Source of the DNA: Neurospora intermedia
Taxonomy: Eukaryota; Ascomycota; Sordariomycetes; Sordariales; Sordariaceae
Length of the DNA stretch: 64,000 nt
Reading direction: 5' to 3'
Assembly (NCBI GenBank): GCA_037102815.1
Contig: BTPP01000002.1
Location: 248,001-312,000, forward strand
The notes beneath the pieces were generated by a model. The model saw only the letters and a list, made by a program, of their open reading frames with translations. It did not search any database and was not told where the DNA came from. The position numbers and the translations under genes are program-made. This document shows positions 39,093 to 50,600 of this stretch, piece by piece; position 1 is the stretch's first letter; each line of letters starts with the position of its first letter.

Positions 39093-39330
39093 TGTAAGGG
39101 GGATAGTAGAGTATATATAAGTACTATGCCTAAGTAATCGATAAGGTTCTATAAAGAGGAAAGGGGGAAAAGTCTATAAGTAGAATTTGCAGCAGTAATC
39201 TTTTAAAGGGGGCTACAAGTATATAACTAGCGCTACAGCAGAGTAGCGCTGCTGTAAGCCACGGGCTAGGCCACAGTGGTAGTCGGGCTGCAGAGCCCGA
39301 TATAACCTCTAGGGCGGCAGCCCTATAATA
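39093..39330 (-). repeat. 5' LTR of the Ty3/Gypsy fossil
   Basis: 238 bp, direct repeat of 31,557-31,794, followed by AGTAT. It keeps a little more GC than the other copy. Confidence 0.93.
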
Positions 39331-41339
39331 AGTATAGTTAAATATAAGCGAAGTAATACGGGAAATATAAGTATTTATTATAAATTATAATATAACAACT
39401 ACGTTTATATTCTTTAATAGTACTATATTGTATCCTTCAGCGAAGATACCGCCTATAAAGGTTTAATTAATATATTTGGGCTATAAGATCCGTAAAAACG
39501 AGGTTGTAATTTATATTAATAGTCTATTAAAGGATATTACGGCCGATCTATTTAATTATAAAATCGATAAATTAGCTATATTAAGGGTATTAAAGGAGGA
39601 TAAAACCCTAGTGCTAAATATAATACTAATTCGGTTAATATAGTTCCTAGTATAAAATATTTATAGATATATAATATTTATAATAGATATTACTATTTGC
39701 GAGTATAAGCCTACTAATAATTAGAATATTCTATAAAATATTACGAAATTAGTAATTAACCGGACGTATAAAGATATTTTTAAATCGTTTAAATATACAA
39801 ACGATTCCGCCCTATATTTAAGTATATAGGTAGTTAGGGATCTTATATACGCCGATTATAATAGCGGCCTATCTTATATATTTTTTAATTTAATATTAAA
39901 TAATTATATATTTCTTCCTACCGATCGACTTTATATATTTAATTAAATTCTCGCCGAATTTCTACTTTTTACTTAAACGGTTCAAAAGTACGCCGACGCT
40001 TATATAGAGCGAAAATAGGTCCTAATTATAGCGAATTCCCTTTAAATATAAATATAAGTTTTTTTTTTTAATAATCGATAAGGGTTTATTCTTATTGTAG
40101 TAAAGTAGTAATTACTCTAATTAGAATAAAGTGTATTAATATTAATTTAGGATTTTATATTCTATATTTAAGAAAGCCAGGTTTATAGTACGGATAGTAT
40201 ATTCTAATTAAAATTAGACGGAATATAGTTAGGTAATTACGTCCTAAAATAATATTAATAAACGTATAGACGTACTAATCCTAAATTCTATTATTTATAC
40301 TATTAGATTAAACTTCTATTATATTTATTATATTAATATTAGATTTAATTTCGTATAGAATATAAATATTATATTCTAATATATAGGAAGGTTATACCGA
40401 ATTGGATAGGACTATATAGTAGAATAGTATTTATTAATTATTTATAATTCGGTATATAATTAGATAGAGGAGAGGCTCTTACGTAAAGTATATTACCTAT
40501 TCTATTCGAGGGTCTTTTACTCTAGTTAGAATAAAATATATTAATCGAATAATTAATAGATTTATAAATTAGTACCGAGTTTAAATTTAGAAAAGATAGG
40601 GATTTTAGTAGAGGTTGGGGAGTATTTTCAAACCCTCGCCGGGTACGAGGCTGCGAAGTATTTAATGTCCTATAATTTTAATTGCTTTTCGTAGGTAGTT
40701 GAAGTACTATAATGTATTTTCAAATATATATTTAATAAAGTGGTTTTAATTAACTATTTTTATTCTAAATTACTCTTAATAATTATAAAGGCGGTCGACG
40801 CTAGCGAATTAGTAGATTAGAACCGTTTTAATAATATCCTACTATTAGCGGGTCTTTATTTTATTATAGAATTTAAGGCGAGCCTTTTATTATTTAATAA
40901 AGTTTATAAAATGTTTGAAAATATAAATAAACCCGTCGCTATAAAACTTATAAAACGTTTTATATTATATTCGTTAAAGGATTTACGCTAAGAATTTAAG
41001 GATTGCGTTACTAAAGCTTAAATTTTAATTTTAAGTAATAAGTAGGCTTTTAAAATTAAATTAAAAGTAAAGGATATTATTATTATAGATTTAAATAATT
41101 TAAAGGTTAAAATTAACGTAAAATATATTAAAAGCTACGCTATTCTAATTATTAAGAAGCGGGTCCGACAATTTAATAAAGACGGGATCCTATTTAAAAG
41201 TTAGGAGTTTATTATATTAGAAAATAATAAAACTGACGTAAATGAGGGTAATAACCTAATTAAACGGCGACGATTATAATTACGGTTGATATTGCTTTTA
41301 ATAGTATAATATTAATGAAAATATACGCGGGCGGAAATT

Positions 41340-42055
41340 ATTAACCCTCCTAATAATTATATTAATACTTGTAGTAGAATTATTCTAATAGATATTGACC
41401 TAATATACTTTAATAAAAGTAAATTTAATAAAGCCGATAATAATCTGCCCCCTTTGCCTATCCTACTTATATTGGATATTTATTAATTTAATAAGGTTAA
41501 TAATATTCCGCCCCCTTCGCTTATCCTACTTATATTAGATACTTATTAATTTAATAAGGCTAATAATATTCTACCCCCCTCGCTTATTCTACCTATATCG
41601 GATACTTACCAAATTATTACCCCTCCCGGTAACTATACCGGCGCTAAAATCGATTTAATGTACTTTAATAAGAGTAAATTTAATAAGGCCGATAATAATC
41701 TACCCCCTTCGCCTATCCTACCTATATTAGATATTTACTAAACTATTATCCTTCTTAGTAATTATATTAATATTCGTAATAGGATTATTCTAATAGATAT
41801 TAACCTAACGTGCTCTAATAAGAGTAAATTTAATAAAACCGATAATAATCTACCCCCCTCGCTTATCCTACCTATATTGGATGCTTATTAAACTACTATC
41901 CCTCCCGGTAACTATACTAATATTCGTAGCGGGATTACTCTAATAAATATCGATTTAATGTATTCTAATGAGAGTAAATTTAATAAGGCCGATAATAATC
42001 CGCCCCCTTCGCTTATCCTACCTATATTAGATACTTACTCTCCCTGTAACCCTAT
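41340..42055 (+). repeat. in-frame coding tandem repeats, 63-bp and 150-bp units
   Basis: A 63-bp unit repeats at 41,461, 41,524 and 41,587. A 150-bp unit marked by GTAAATTTAATAA repeats at 41,674, 41,824 and 41,974, with an earlier copy at 41,419. Both periods are multiples of three, and every copy reads the same way on the + strand (for example SKFNKADNN, then PPSPILPILD). This points to a former Pro/Asn-rich repeat protein rather than non-coding satellite. Confidence 0.7.
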
Positions 42056-42514
42056 CGGTACTTCTCTAATAGGGGTAGATAATTATTCCTATAAGAGTAA
42101 TCCGCCCCTTTTATTTATATAAAATATTAATAATAGTAGAAATAAAATTCTCTTAAAAATATTTTACCTTAGGAATAATAATATAAATATTAATAGTTTA
42201 TTCTTTAATTCGATTATAGCTAACGAATTTAAATCGATATAAAAAAAATGAAGGTTATATATAAGTCGTTTATTAATATACTTTCGAAGACTAAATTTAT
42301 GTATAATTAATATTTGAGTATCCGTCGGAATTATAAATTTAATTTCGAACGTACTTTATAAATTTCTATTTATTTAATTTATAAGTCCTTTAACCCGGCT
42401 AAATATTAGTAGGAAAGGCGGGCCGTATAAAATTTAGTAACGGTTTCGACTTCTTCTGTCCGTAGTACCTTAGGGATTTATTTAGAATAATTAATTTAGA
42501 AGATAGTAAAACGC

Positions 42515-42733
42515 TAACGGCCGTAGAGGGAATTGATATTATTATAGTAGGGCTAATTTTATATAAATCTATAGTATAAGAATTATTAATAATTATAGAG
42601 GGAATTAATATTATTATAGTAGGGCTAATTCTATATAAATCTATAGTATAAGAACCGCTAATAGCTATAAAAGGAATTAATATTATTATAGTATAATTAG
42701 TTCTATATAAATCTATAGTATAAGAAAGATATT
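42515..42733 (+). repeat. three 72-bp tandem repeats
   Basis: Units start near AATTGATATTATTATAGTA at 42,531 and recur at 42,603 and 42,675. The period of 72 is again a multiple of three. Differences between copies are mostly transitions. Confidence 0.8.
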
Positions 42734-43611
42734 TTTAAGCCAAATTCGCATTTCTAATATATTTTTTAAAATTAAAATCCTAAAATCCAAACCGCTTTTA
42801 CGTTTTTATATTTATATTTTTCTTCGTAAGTCGGGCCGGCGGTCGGCTATTTACTAGCGTATTATTAGGTCTATTATAGATATATATTATTCGTTCGCTT
42901 AATAGCGAAATAGAATATAGTAAATTATTTAATAGTTATAATACTTATTTAACGAGAATAAATAGCCTATAGTAACTTTGCTTAGGGATTCCGTTTATTT
43001 AATTATAATAAATATTATTAGTATTATATAATAATTAACGCTAAGGATTATAAATTAAGTTAGAAAGGAATCTTATATCCCTACCGGCAAATATTAGTAC
43101 GTAGGCTATATAGGTCTATTCCAATATAATCTTTACCGATTTTCTACTCTTCGTTAATACGCTAGCCTTTTTTTCTTAATTAGGGATAACCTACAAACAT
43201 TAATAACCGTCGTAATATAATACGTAGTTACGTACTTTAGTAATAAACGCTTAAGTATCTTCTATAATAATTTATTAATTTGTAGTATATTAGTACTTTA
43301 ATAGACTTTTCCTACTATTATATATTATATTATTTCTTCGCTATACTACCCCTACTTTAATATCCTTATTATAAAGATTTATAACGTTATTAATACCCTC
43401 TTCCCTAATAAGACGCCTAACTCTATATAATTAATTGAACTTACTTTATCCTTAATAATTTAGGGTTCCGCCTTTAATAATTCGTATATTCTAATTGTCT
43501 ATTATCCTTAGTATTATTATTAAAATACTATACCCCCTCCAATCTTCTATCCGGTTGTTTTACTTTAATTACTTTTAATACTATTATACTTTATTATACT
43601 ATTTTAATAAT

Positions 43612-43925
43612 ACTTCTAAATACGCTCTACGATTATTATTTATTTATAGTTTACTATTTTCTGCAATCGGTTAAGCGTAGATAATAGGGTCTAGGATATA
43701 TTTCGACCGAACTTTAATTAATAATATTATTACTAACCTTAATTTATTTTATAAATAAGTTTAAAAATATACTTCTAAATATACTTTACGACTATTATTT
43801 ACTTATAGCCTATTATCCTTCGCGGTTGGTTAAATATAAATAATAGGGTTTAGAATGTATTTCGACTGAGCTTTAATTAATAACGTAATTACTAACTTTG
43901 GTTCGTTTTATAGATAGGTTTATTA
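43612..43925. repeat. two 162-bp direct repeats
   Basis: The segment from about 43,612 (CTTCTAAATACGCTCTACGA) is repeated from about 43,774, with mainly C/T and A/G differences. Confidence 0.75.
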
Positions 43926-46559
43926 AAAATAAATTATATAAAGTTAAGTATTAAAGGTTATTAAAGGTCGAGGATAATTTATTATAATATTATTTATTAT
44001 TAGTCCTTCTACCTAGAGTAGGGGTAGGAAAAGAAAATTACCTATAGTATAATATTTTCCCTTATCGATATTAGATTTAATTAATATATAATATTTATAA
44101 GTCCTAACTATACTTATACCTATATAGGATAACGAATTTATACTACTACTACTATTCAAAAAATATAGTATAAAAGGTAAATAAAGGGTAGAAGGGTATT
44201 TATATATTAGATAATTAACGAAATCTATATAATTATTACCGTTTAAAAAGCTTAATATAAAAGGGAAGTAAAAAGTTGAAGGGTATTTAGATATTAAATT
44301 TTTAGCGAAGCCTACCGCCGAATACCCGACGGAAGTAGGTAGTAATTTAGAGAGGGGGGGGGAAGTACGTATAATTTTATATATATAATAATTTAAATTA
44401 ATGTATTTGAATATACTAGACGGATTTAGTATTGTGTAATTAACCGTTAAATATACTCCCTTTTATACTGCGGTATACAATTAAAGAGAGCGATATTATT
44501 GGAATTACTTTTTAAATTAGTTGTATATATAAGTTCGTTGAATTTAGCCGCCCGCTTAATATAGGCCCTATTTAAGATAAAGTTAAAGGTCCCTTCTAAT
44601 TTACTATTATAGAATTAATTAAACTAAATTACTAATTAACCGTCCTCGCTACTACTAATATAATATATTACTACCTTCCCTAATTTTACTTTACTATATA
44701 CACTTTTAATTTATTTATACTTAATGCCGATATAATTATAGACAATATTATACCGGGGATCCTAATAGTATTAAAATAATATTGGCCTACGTAAGTTATT
44801 ACCTACCAATCGATACGCAATCCCGATCCTTATATATAAGTTAGAAACTTTTATATACAATTAAAATTATTATTTCGGGTTATATAGTTGGAGGTTAATT
44901 TCGAGAAGTAATTAGAGTAGTAAAATATATTTAGTAATTTCGAACACTTATTATAATAGTTTAATAATTTAAAAGAATATCTAATAATTATTTTACCCTA
45001 AAGTATATACAATTTTTAGTCTCGGACGAATTATTTATTTTACTCCCTTCTATTCTAATAATAGGACTAGATCCTAGTAAATAAAAAGGTTAACAGTCTA
45101 ACTATTATTAAAGAGGTGGGTAAATTTAATTCTAAGAATTTAAAATTATTAAGTTACTTCCTAGTAGTGCGTCTACCTTAAGTAAATATAACGATAGGGA
45201 AAAGGATCTATAAGTTAGTATATTTATTAAAGGTTTAAGAAGGAAGTTAATTATATAAACAATCGCCTAGTATTTATACTTATAAAGGCCCCTACTTTAA
45301 AAATATTCATTCGAAATATATAATATAGGTTCGAAGTAATTAATTTTTAGGTTTGGGGTTTGTATAAAGCGTTATAATCGGGTATAGAATATTTTAAATA
45401 TAAGTCTACCTTTATAGAATAATTTATATATAGCCTCTATTAACGGATTATTAGTATTGAAAAGGAATTATAGAAGATATTAGGGGATTTAACTAATATA
45501 TTAATTAATATAGAGGATAAATTCGTCCGGATAATATAATTTAAGATATTATATATATTTTCTTCTATTTAATTATTATTAATATATTTATATAGGTAGT
45601 AGCCGATTTTAAAAGGCTATTAAAATATATGTATTTATAATTATATTATTACTATCGTAATCTATATATTTAACGCCTTCGATTAGGACCGAAAATTTAA
45701 AATAATTTTGGAATAGATCGAATAATAGTATAGTATTAGGATCTACTTTAAAGTATAGGAGGATCCGGTATACGATAGTCTAGCGAAATTTAATACTTAT
45801 TATTCTATTTAATAGTAATAAGCGTACTATATAAATACTTCTTTAGGATAGCCCTAGAACTATATAGTTTCAATTAGCCGTAATATTTACTAAATTTATT
45901 AAAATAATTAATATTTTAACTATCTAAACTTATAAGAACGATCTTACTACTACAATAATTTATATAGGCGATAGTTTGCGGTATTCTCCTAATAGGATAT
46001 ATATATAAATTAAAAATATAGGAGGATCCTATCCAAATCTCCGCTACTTCTCTTAAGAACGCTTAAGTAATTATACGTAGTATTTTAAGGAGTTTAATAC
46101 TCTGCGAAGGGTATACGATAATTTAGCGAAATTTAATATTTATTATTCTACTTAGTGGTAGAGGTGTAATTTAATTATATCGTTACTACTTTGTAGAAGA
46201 CCTTTATAAAAGGTAGCTCTAAGGAAGGAGCTAATTTTAGGATATATACAATATTAAATATTAAGGAAATATACATCCTTATAATTTTCTAGTATATAAT
46301 ATTAGAAGGGTAAATAGAGATAGTGAAATTTAATAAAAAAGGTATAAAAAGGAATTAATATAATATATTAAATACTATAAAAGGCGTTTATAAAGTAAAA
46401 TAATATATTAATAGGTTGACGAAATATATATTAGATATTATAAAAGGCGTTTGTAAAATAAAATAATATATTAATAGGTTGACGAAATATATATTAAAAT
46501 TAATATAAAGTTTTAAGCTATAAAGCTAGGTTTAAATAGTATTTAAAGGTATAATAAGG

Positions 46560-47630
46560 ATATTACTTTTATTCTTATTCGTACTTTCCTTAAAATTAGC
46601 CCTCTTAATAAATATCTAATCTACTAAGTTCTAGGTTTTGCTACTTCCTTTATACTAATTTACTACTTCCTTTATACGAAGTATAACGAGGATATTGTAT
46701 CGTTCTTACTTAATAAGTTTCTAACCTTCCTTAAAACTAGCCTTCTTAGTAAATATTTAATTTACTAGGTTCTAAGTCTTATTATTTTATTTATACTAAT
46801 TTACCGCTTCCTTTATATAAAGTGTAACGAAGATATCGCTTCGTTCTTACTTAATAAGTTTCTAACCTTCTTCGAGACTAGCCCTTTCAATAAATATTTA
46901 ATTTACTAAGTTCTAATTTTACTACTTCGTTTATACTAATTTACTACTTCCTTTATACGAAGTATAATAAGGATATCGCTTTATTCTTACTTAGTAAATT
47001 TCTAACCTTCCTCGAAATTAGCCCTCTTAATAAATATCTAATTTATTAAATTCTAATTTTACTATTTTATTTATATTAATTTACCGCTTCCTTTATACGA
47101 AGCGCAACGAGGATATTGCTTCGTCCTTATTCGATAAGTTTCTAACCTTCCTTAAGATTAGCCCTTTTAGTAAATATCTAATCTACTACTATAGGTTCTA
47201 ATTTTACTACTTCGTTTATATTAATTTACCGCTTCCTTTATACGAAATATAACGAGGATATTACTTCGTCCTTATTTAATAGGCTTTTAATTTTCCTTAA
47301 AATTAGCCCTCTTAATAAATATCCAATTTACTATTATAGGTTTTAGTCTTACTACTTCGTTTATATTAATTTACCGCTTCCTTTATACGAGGCGCAACGA
47401 GGATATCGCTTCGTCCTTATTCAATAGGTTTCTAACTTTCCTCGAAATTAGCCCTCTTAATAAATATCCAATTTACTATTATAAGTTTTAGTTTTACTAC
47501 TTCGTTTATACTAATTTACCGCTTCCTTTATACGAAGCGTAATAAGGATATCACTTTATCTTTATTCAATAGGTTTCTAACCTTCTTAATTAACCTTCTT
47601 AATAAATATCTAATCTATTAAGTTCGAAAT
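46560..47630. repeat. eight-copy minisatellite array, 131-151 bp units
   Basis: Units marked by TTCC..AA.TTAGCCCTCTTA recur at 46,586, 46,737, 46,868, 47,008, 47,148, 47,293, 47,438 and 47,583. Late units settle at 140 or 145 bp. Each also carries CTTCCTTTATACGAAG and a GAGGATAT.GCTTCGT stretch. The regular spacing and high similarity suggest array growth before RIP. Confidence 0.85.
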
Positions 47631-47639
47631 ACTATATAG

Positions 47640-50600
47640 CGTAGGGTTTTTAGCCTTTTTAAAATATACCCGGCTAAAAGGATAAGGAATAATCCACCGC
47701 TACTATTACTACTACTACCCTAAAGAAGATTAGCGAATAAAAGATATATAGATTTAAATAGTCTACTCCTTTCAATAGGTACTATAAGCTCCGGTTATAA
47801 ATAAAGATACTATAACTACTATATTAGTATAGGACGGTAAAATTATTTTTCCCTTACTTATACTCCCCTTCGAGGTTCGTAAAAAGATTCTAAAATATAT
47901 ACTAATATCCGATAAACCCGTCTATATAAAGCGCCTTCGAATTTAAACCGAATAGATCTAGTAAATAATATAGAGAATTTATAAAGTAAATACTCAATAT
48001 CTTAATTAATTCCAATAGAAAGGCCAAATACTTATTTACTAATTAAATAATAAATAGGAAGACCCTAAGAATCTTCCTCTAGGGATAAGGGTATAATAAT
48101 TTCTATTATATAATATCTAATAATAATCTCTAATAGACCTACTAAATAAGTAGGTTATTAAAAACCGAAACTAAAGCTATATAGTATTACTAATATTAAT
48201 TAATATACAGTAATTAATAAGGGTTTTTCTTTATTTATAATTATAGTAAAGTCCGTTAAGTCCGATTAACTGCCTTTGTAAAAGGAAGTTCCGGAAGCCG
48301 ATATTTTAAATATTACGCATTCTAGTAATAATATTACTATATACAATATACCCGATTATAGCAATATACAACGATATTACTAATTCGATTAATATAGCGG
48401 TTACCCTAGAGGGACCGCTATATAATAATAGTAATAAACTTTCTAGTTTTAAAGAAGTTAGCGACGACGAATACCCCTAATTACCAATTTACTCTATATT
48501 TTTTACTACCTCTTTTATCGGGGAGGAGGAATTATTAAGGCTACTTATTATTAGTATTATATCTTCGAATCCTATATTTAATAATACTAATTAATCGTTA
48601 ATTACAATATTAATTCCAATCGAAGGGACGGGTCGGAGTAAGCGGGTAATATCCCTACTAAACAACTAACCTATTACTAAAAAGAAGAAGATTATTTTTT
48701 CGAACTTATATAACGAAATATTTGCTAATACAAAGCGTAGGGCGTACGTACTAAACTACGTAAAACCGTCCAATACTTAAAAGAATTAAATTAACCTAAT
48801 GCCTATTGGCGGTAATAATTAGTACTTTAAAATCTCTAATAATAGTAAGAGGTATATTAAGGGGGATAATAGAAATAATAACAAACCTATATTACCTACT
48901 ATAATAATATAGGTAACCCTAATAGTATAGTATTATATAGTAATAGACCCCGATTTAATTCCCGGTATTACCTCTATACCTTTTAGTAGTACCCCCTCAA
49001 TTCCGCTATTTAATAAATAAAAAATAAAAATAGCCGAAATCTTTAGGTAATATATAATTACTATTACTATATTGCTAGCGAAAATCCCTAGCGTAAGTAA
49101 TTTATCGGCGGCCGTTATAGACTTCTAAAAAATATTTAAGGAATAATTGGAAAAGGGTAATATAATAAAGTATATTAAGAAGTTAGTAAAGGAGCTACTA
49201 GTTACTAGTATATAGATAAATCTCGGCGAGGAAATTAAAGAAATATATATAGAGGAGTAGATTAGCGATTCGGACGCCTATAATTTACGGAGGTTGTAAT
49301 ATATATTAATTTCTTTATATATTAATTATATATAAGTACTCTCCTTATTAATCTTAGGTTATTCGTATAAAGACCCTATTAAAAGGACGTACATTTTATA
49401 TTTTTATAAATAAACGTATTATTAGAACCCTCCTATATTAACTATTTTTACTCTTATTAGAATTAAGGTTAAAGGACTTCGGTATTTTTACTCTTATTAA
49501 AATAAAAGGACCTTAGTATCTTTACTCTTATTAAAATAAAGGGACTTTAGTATTTTTATTCTTATTAAAATAAAGGAACCTTATTACTTCTACTCCTATT
49601 AAAATAAAGAAACTTTACTACCTCTACTCTTATTAAAGTAAAGAAACTTTACTTCCTCTATTTCTATTATAGTAAAGAGGGGATAGTATCGGAATAATAG
49701 GAGTAAAGTAATAATAAATAACTCCCATCTACGCTTATATTTATAAATATTAGAATTCGATTCTAATTAAAGGAAAGATAACCTAATTTAAACTTAATAC
49801 TTATTATACTTCAATTATTAATCCCCGTACGTAGGACGCTAGGTAGAGTATAATAGTATAATAGGGGCTAAAGTTATAATAATATATAAGGCCGGCCCCG
49901 AAGGATCTACGACCGGAGTAGGTAAAATACTATTATTTCTACTATATATTATACTATTAGTATAAATATTTTTACATTTACTATTTAGAATAATATTAGT
50001 AATCGAAAATAGCCTAATACACTTAGCGACGAAATTAGGACTATATTAATTTAAATACTCCTAATTTTGTAGGAGGGGTATATTTTCGATTATATTCGCT
50101 ATAGTACGTACGGATACGCTTTTACCGACTATTAAGTATATAATTTACTAAAATATTTTAGGTAGGATAAGAATAGAGTACGGTAATTAGAAATTAATAT
50201 TTAATATTACAAATATAAATATAATACACTCTATAAAAAAGTCTTCGAAGCGAAATAAAAATAAACCTACTTTATTTATAAGTATAGAAATACTAAACTT
50301 CTTTAATTTTAGGGGTATTTACTCAATTCGACTAAAATAATAATTATATTTATTATAATAAATATTCCGTAAATAATTTTAACGGTCGATATAACCCTAG
50401 AGTACTTTAAGTAGAGCTTCGTAGAAATATATTATATTAGTAATAATATATATATTAGAATAGTTATTAATTAGGTTAGTTTATTATTTTTCGTCCTACT
50501 TCATCTATTTCTTCGGTTAGAGGTTCTAGAACGGGAATATACTATAGACAGAGTCTTCTACGGACTATATATTCGTAGTCTAATTAAATAATTAAGATTA

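Larger units (their letters stand above)
31557..39330 (-). mobile_element. Ty3/Gypsy chromovirus fossil, nested in the 28-kb block
   Basis: A 7,774-bp LTR retrotransposon of the chromodomain branch of Ty3/Gypsy, inserted with a 5-bp target duplication (AGTAT). It lies on the minus strand, so its 5' LTR is at 39,093-39,330. In order on that strand I can see the traces of a gag zinc knuckle (near 37,850), reverse transcriptase (near 36,800-36,100), an integrase core (near 34,760-34,560) and a chromodomain (near 34,090-33,960). About 2.2 kb then separates the chromodomain from the 3' LTR, and holds a coding-like tract in the opposite direction (near 32,700-33,704). The element is thoroughly broken by RIP, with very many lesions. 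The LTRs differ at about 37 of 238 positions, all transitions by my count, so they cannot be used as a clock; the insertion is younger than its host block. Confidence 0.9.
39336..46559 (+). other. AT-rich stretch with coding-like tracts and tandem repeats
   Basis: Coding-like + strand tracts lie at about 39,400-40,080 and 40,660-42,450; the second contains in-frame repeats (separate entries). Another lies at about 44,880-45,500. A segment with GTATACGATA near 45,768 recurs near 46,110, about 342 bases apart. No family is recognised. The tract from 39,400 may continue one interrupted by the Ty3/Gypsy insertion. All are heavily RIP-mutated. Confidence 0.35.

Noticed and set aside
46650-47560. 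TATACGAAGTAT-like cores resembling a loxP arm
   Set aside because: Only one half-site per unit, no spacer or inverted partner; the match comes from a repeated AT-rich unit and is chance.
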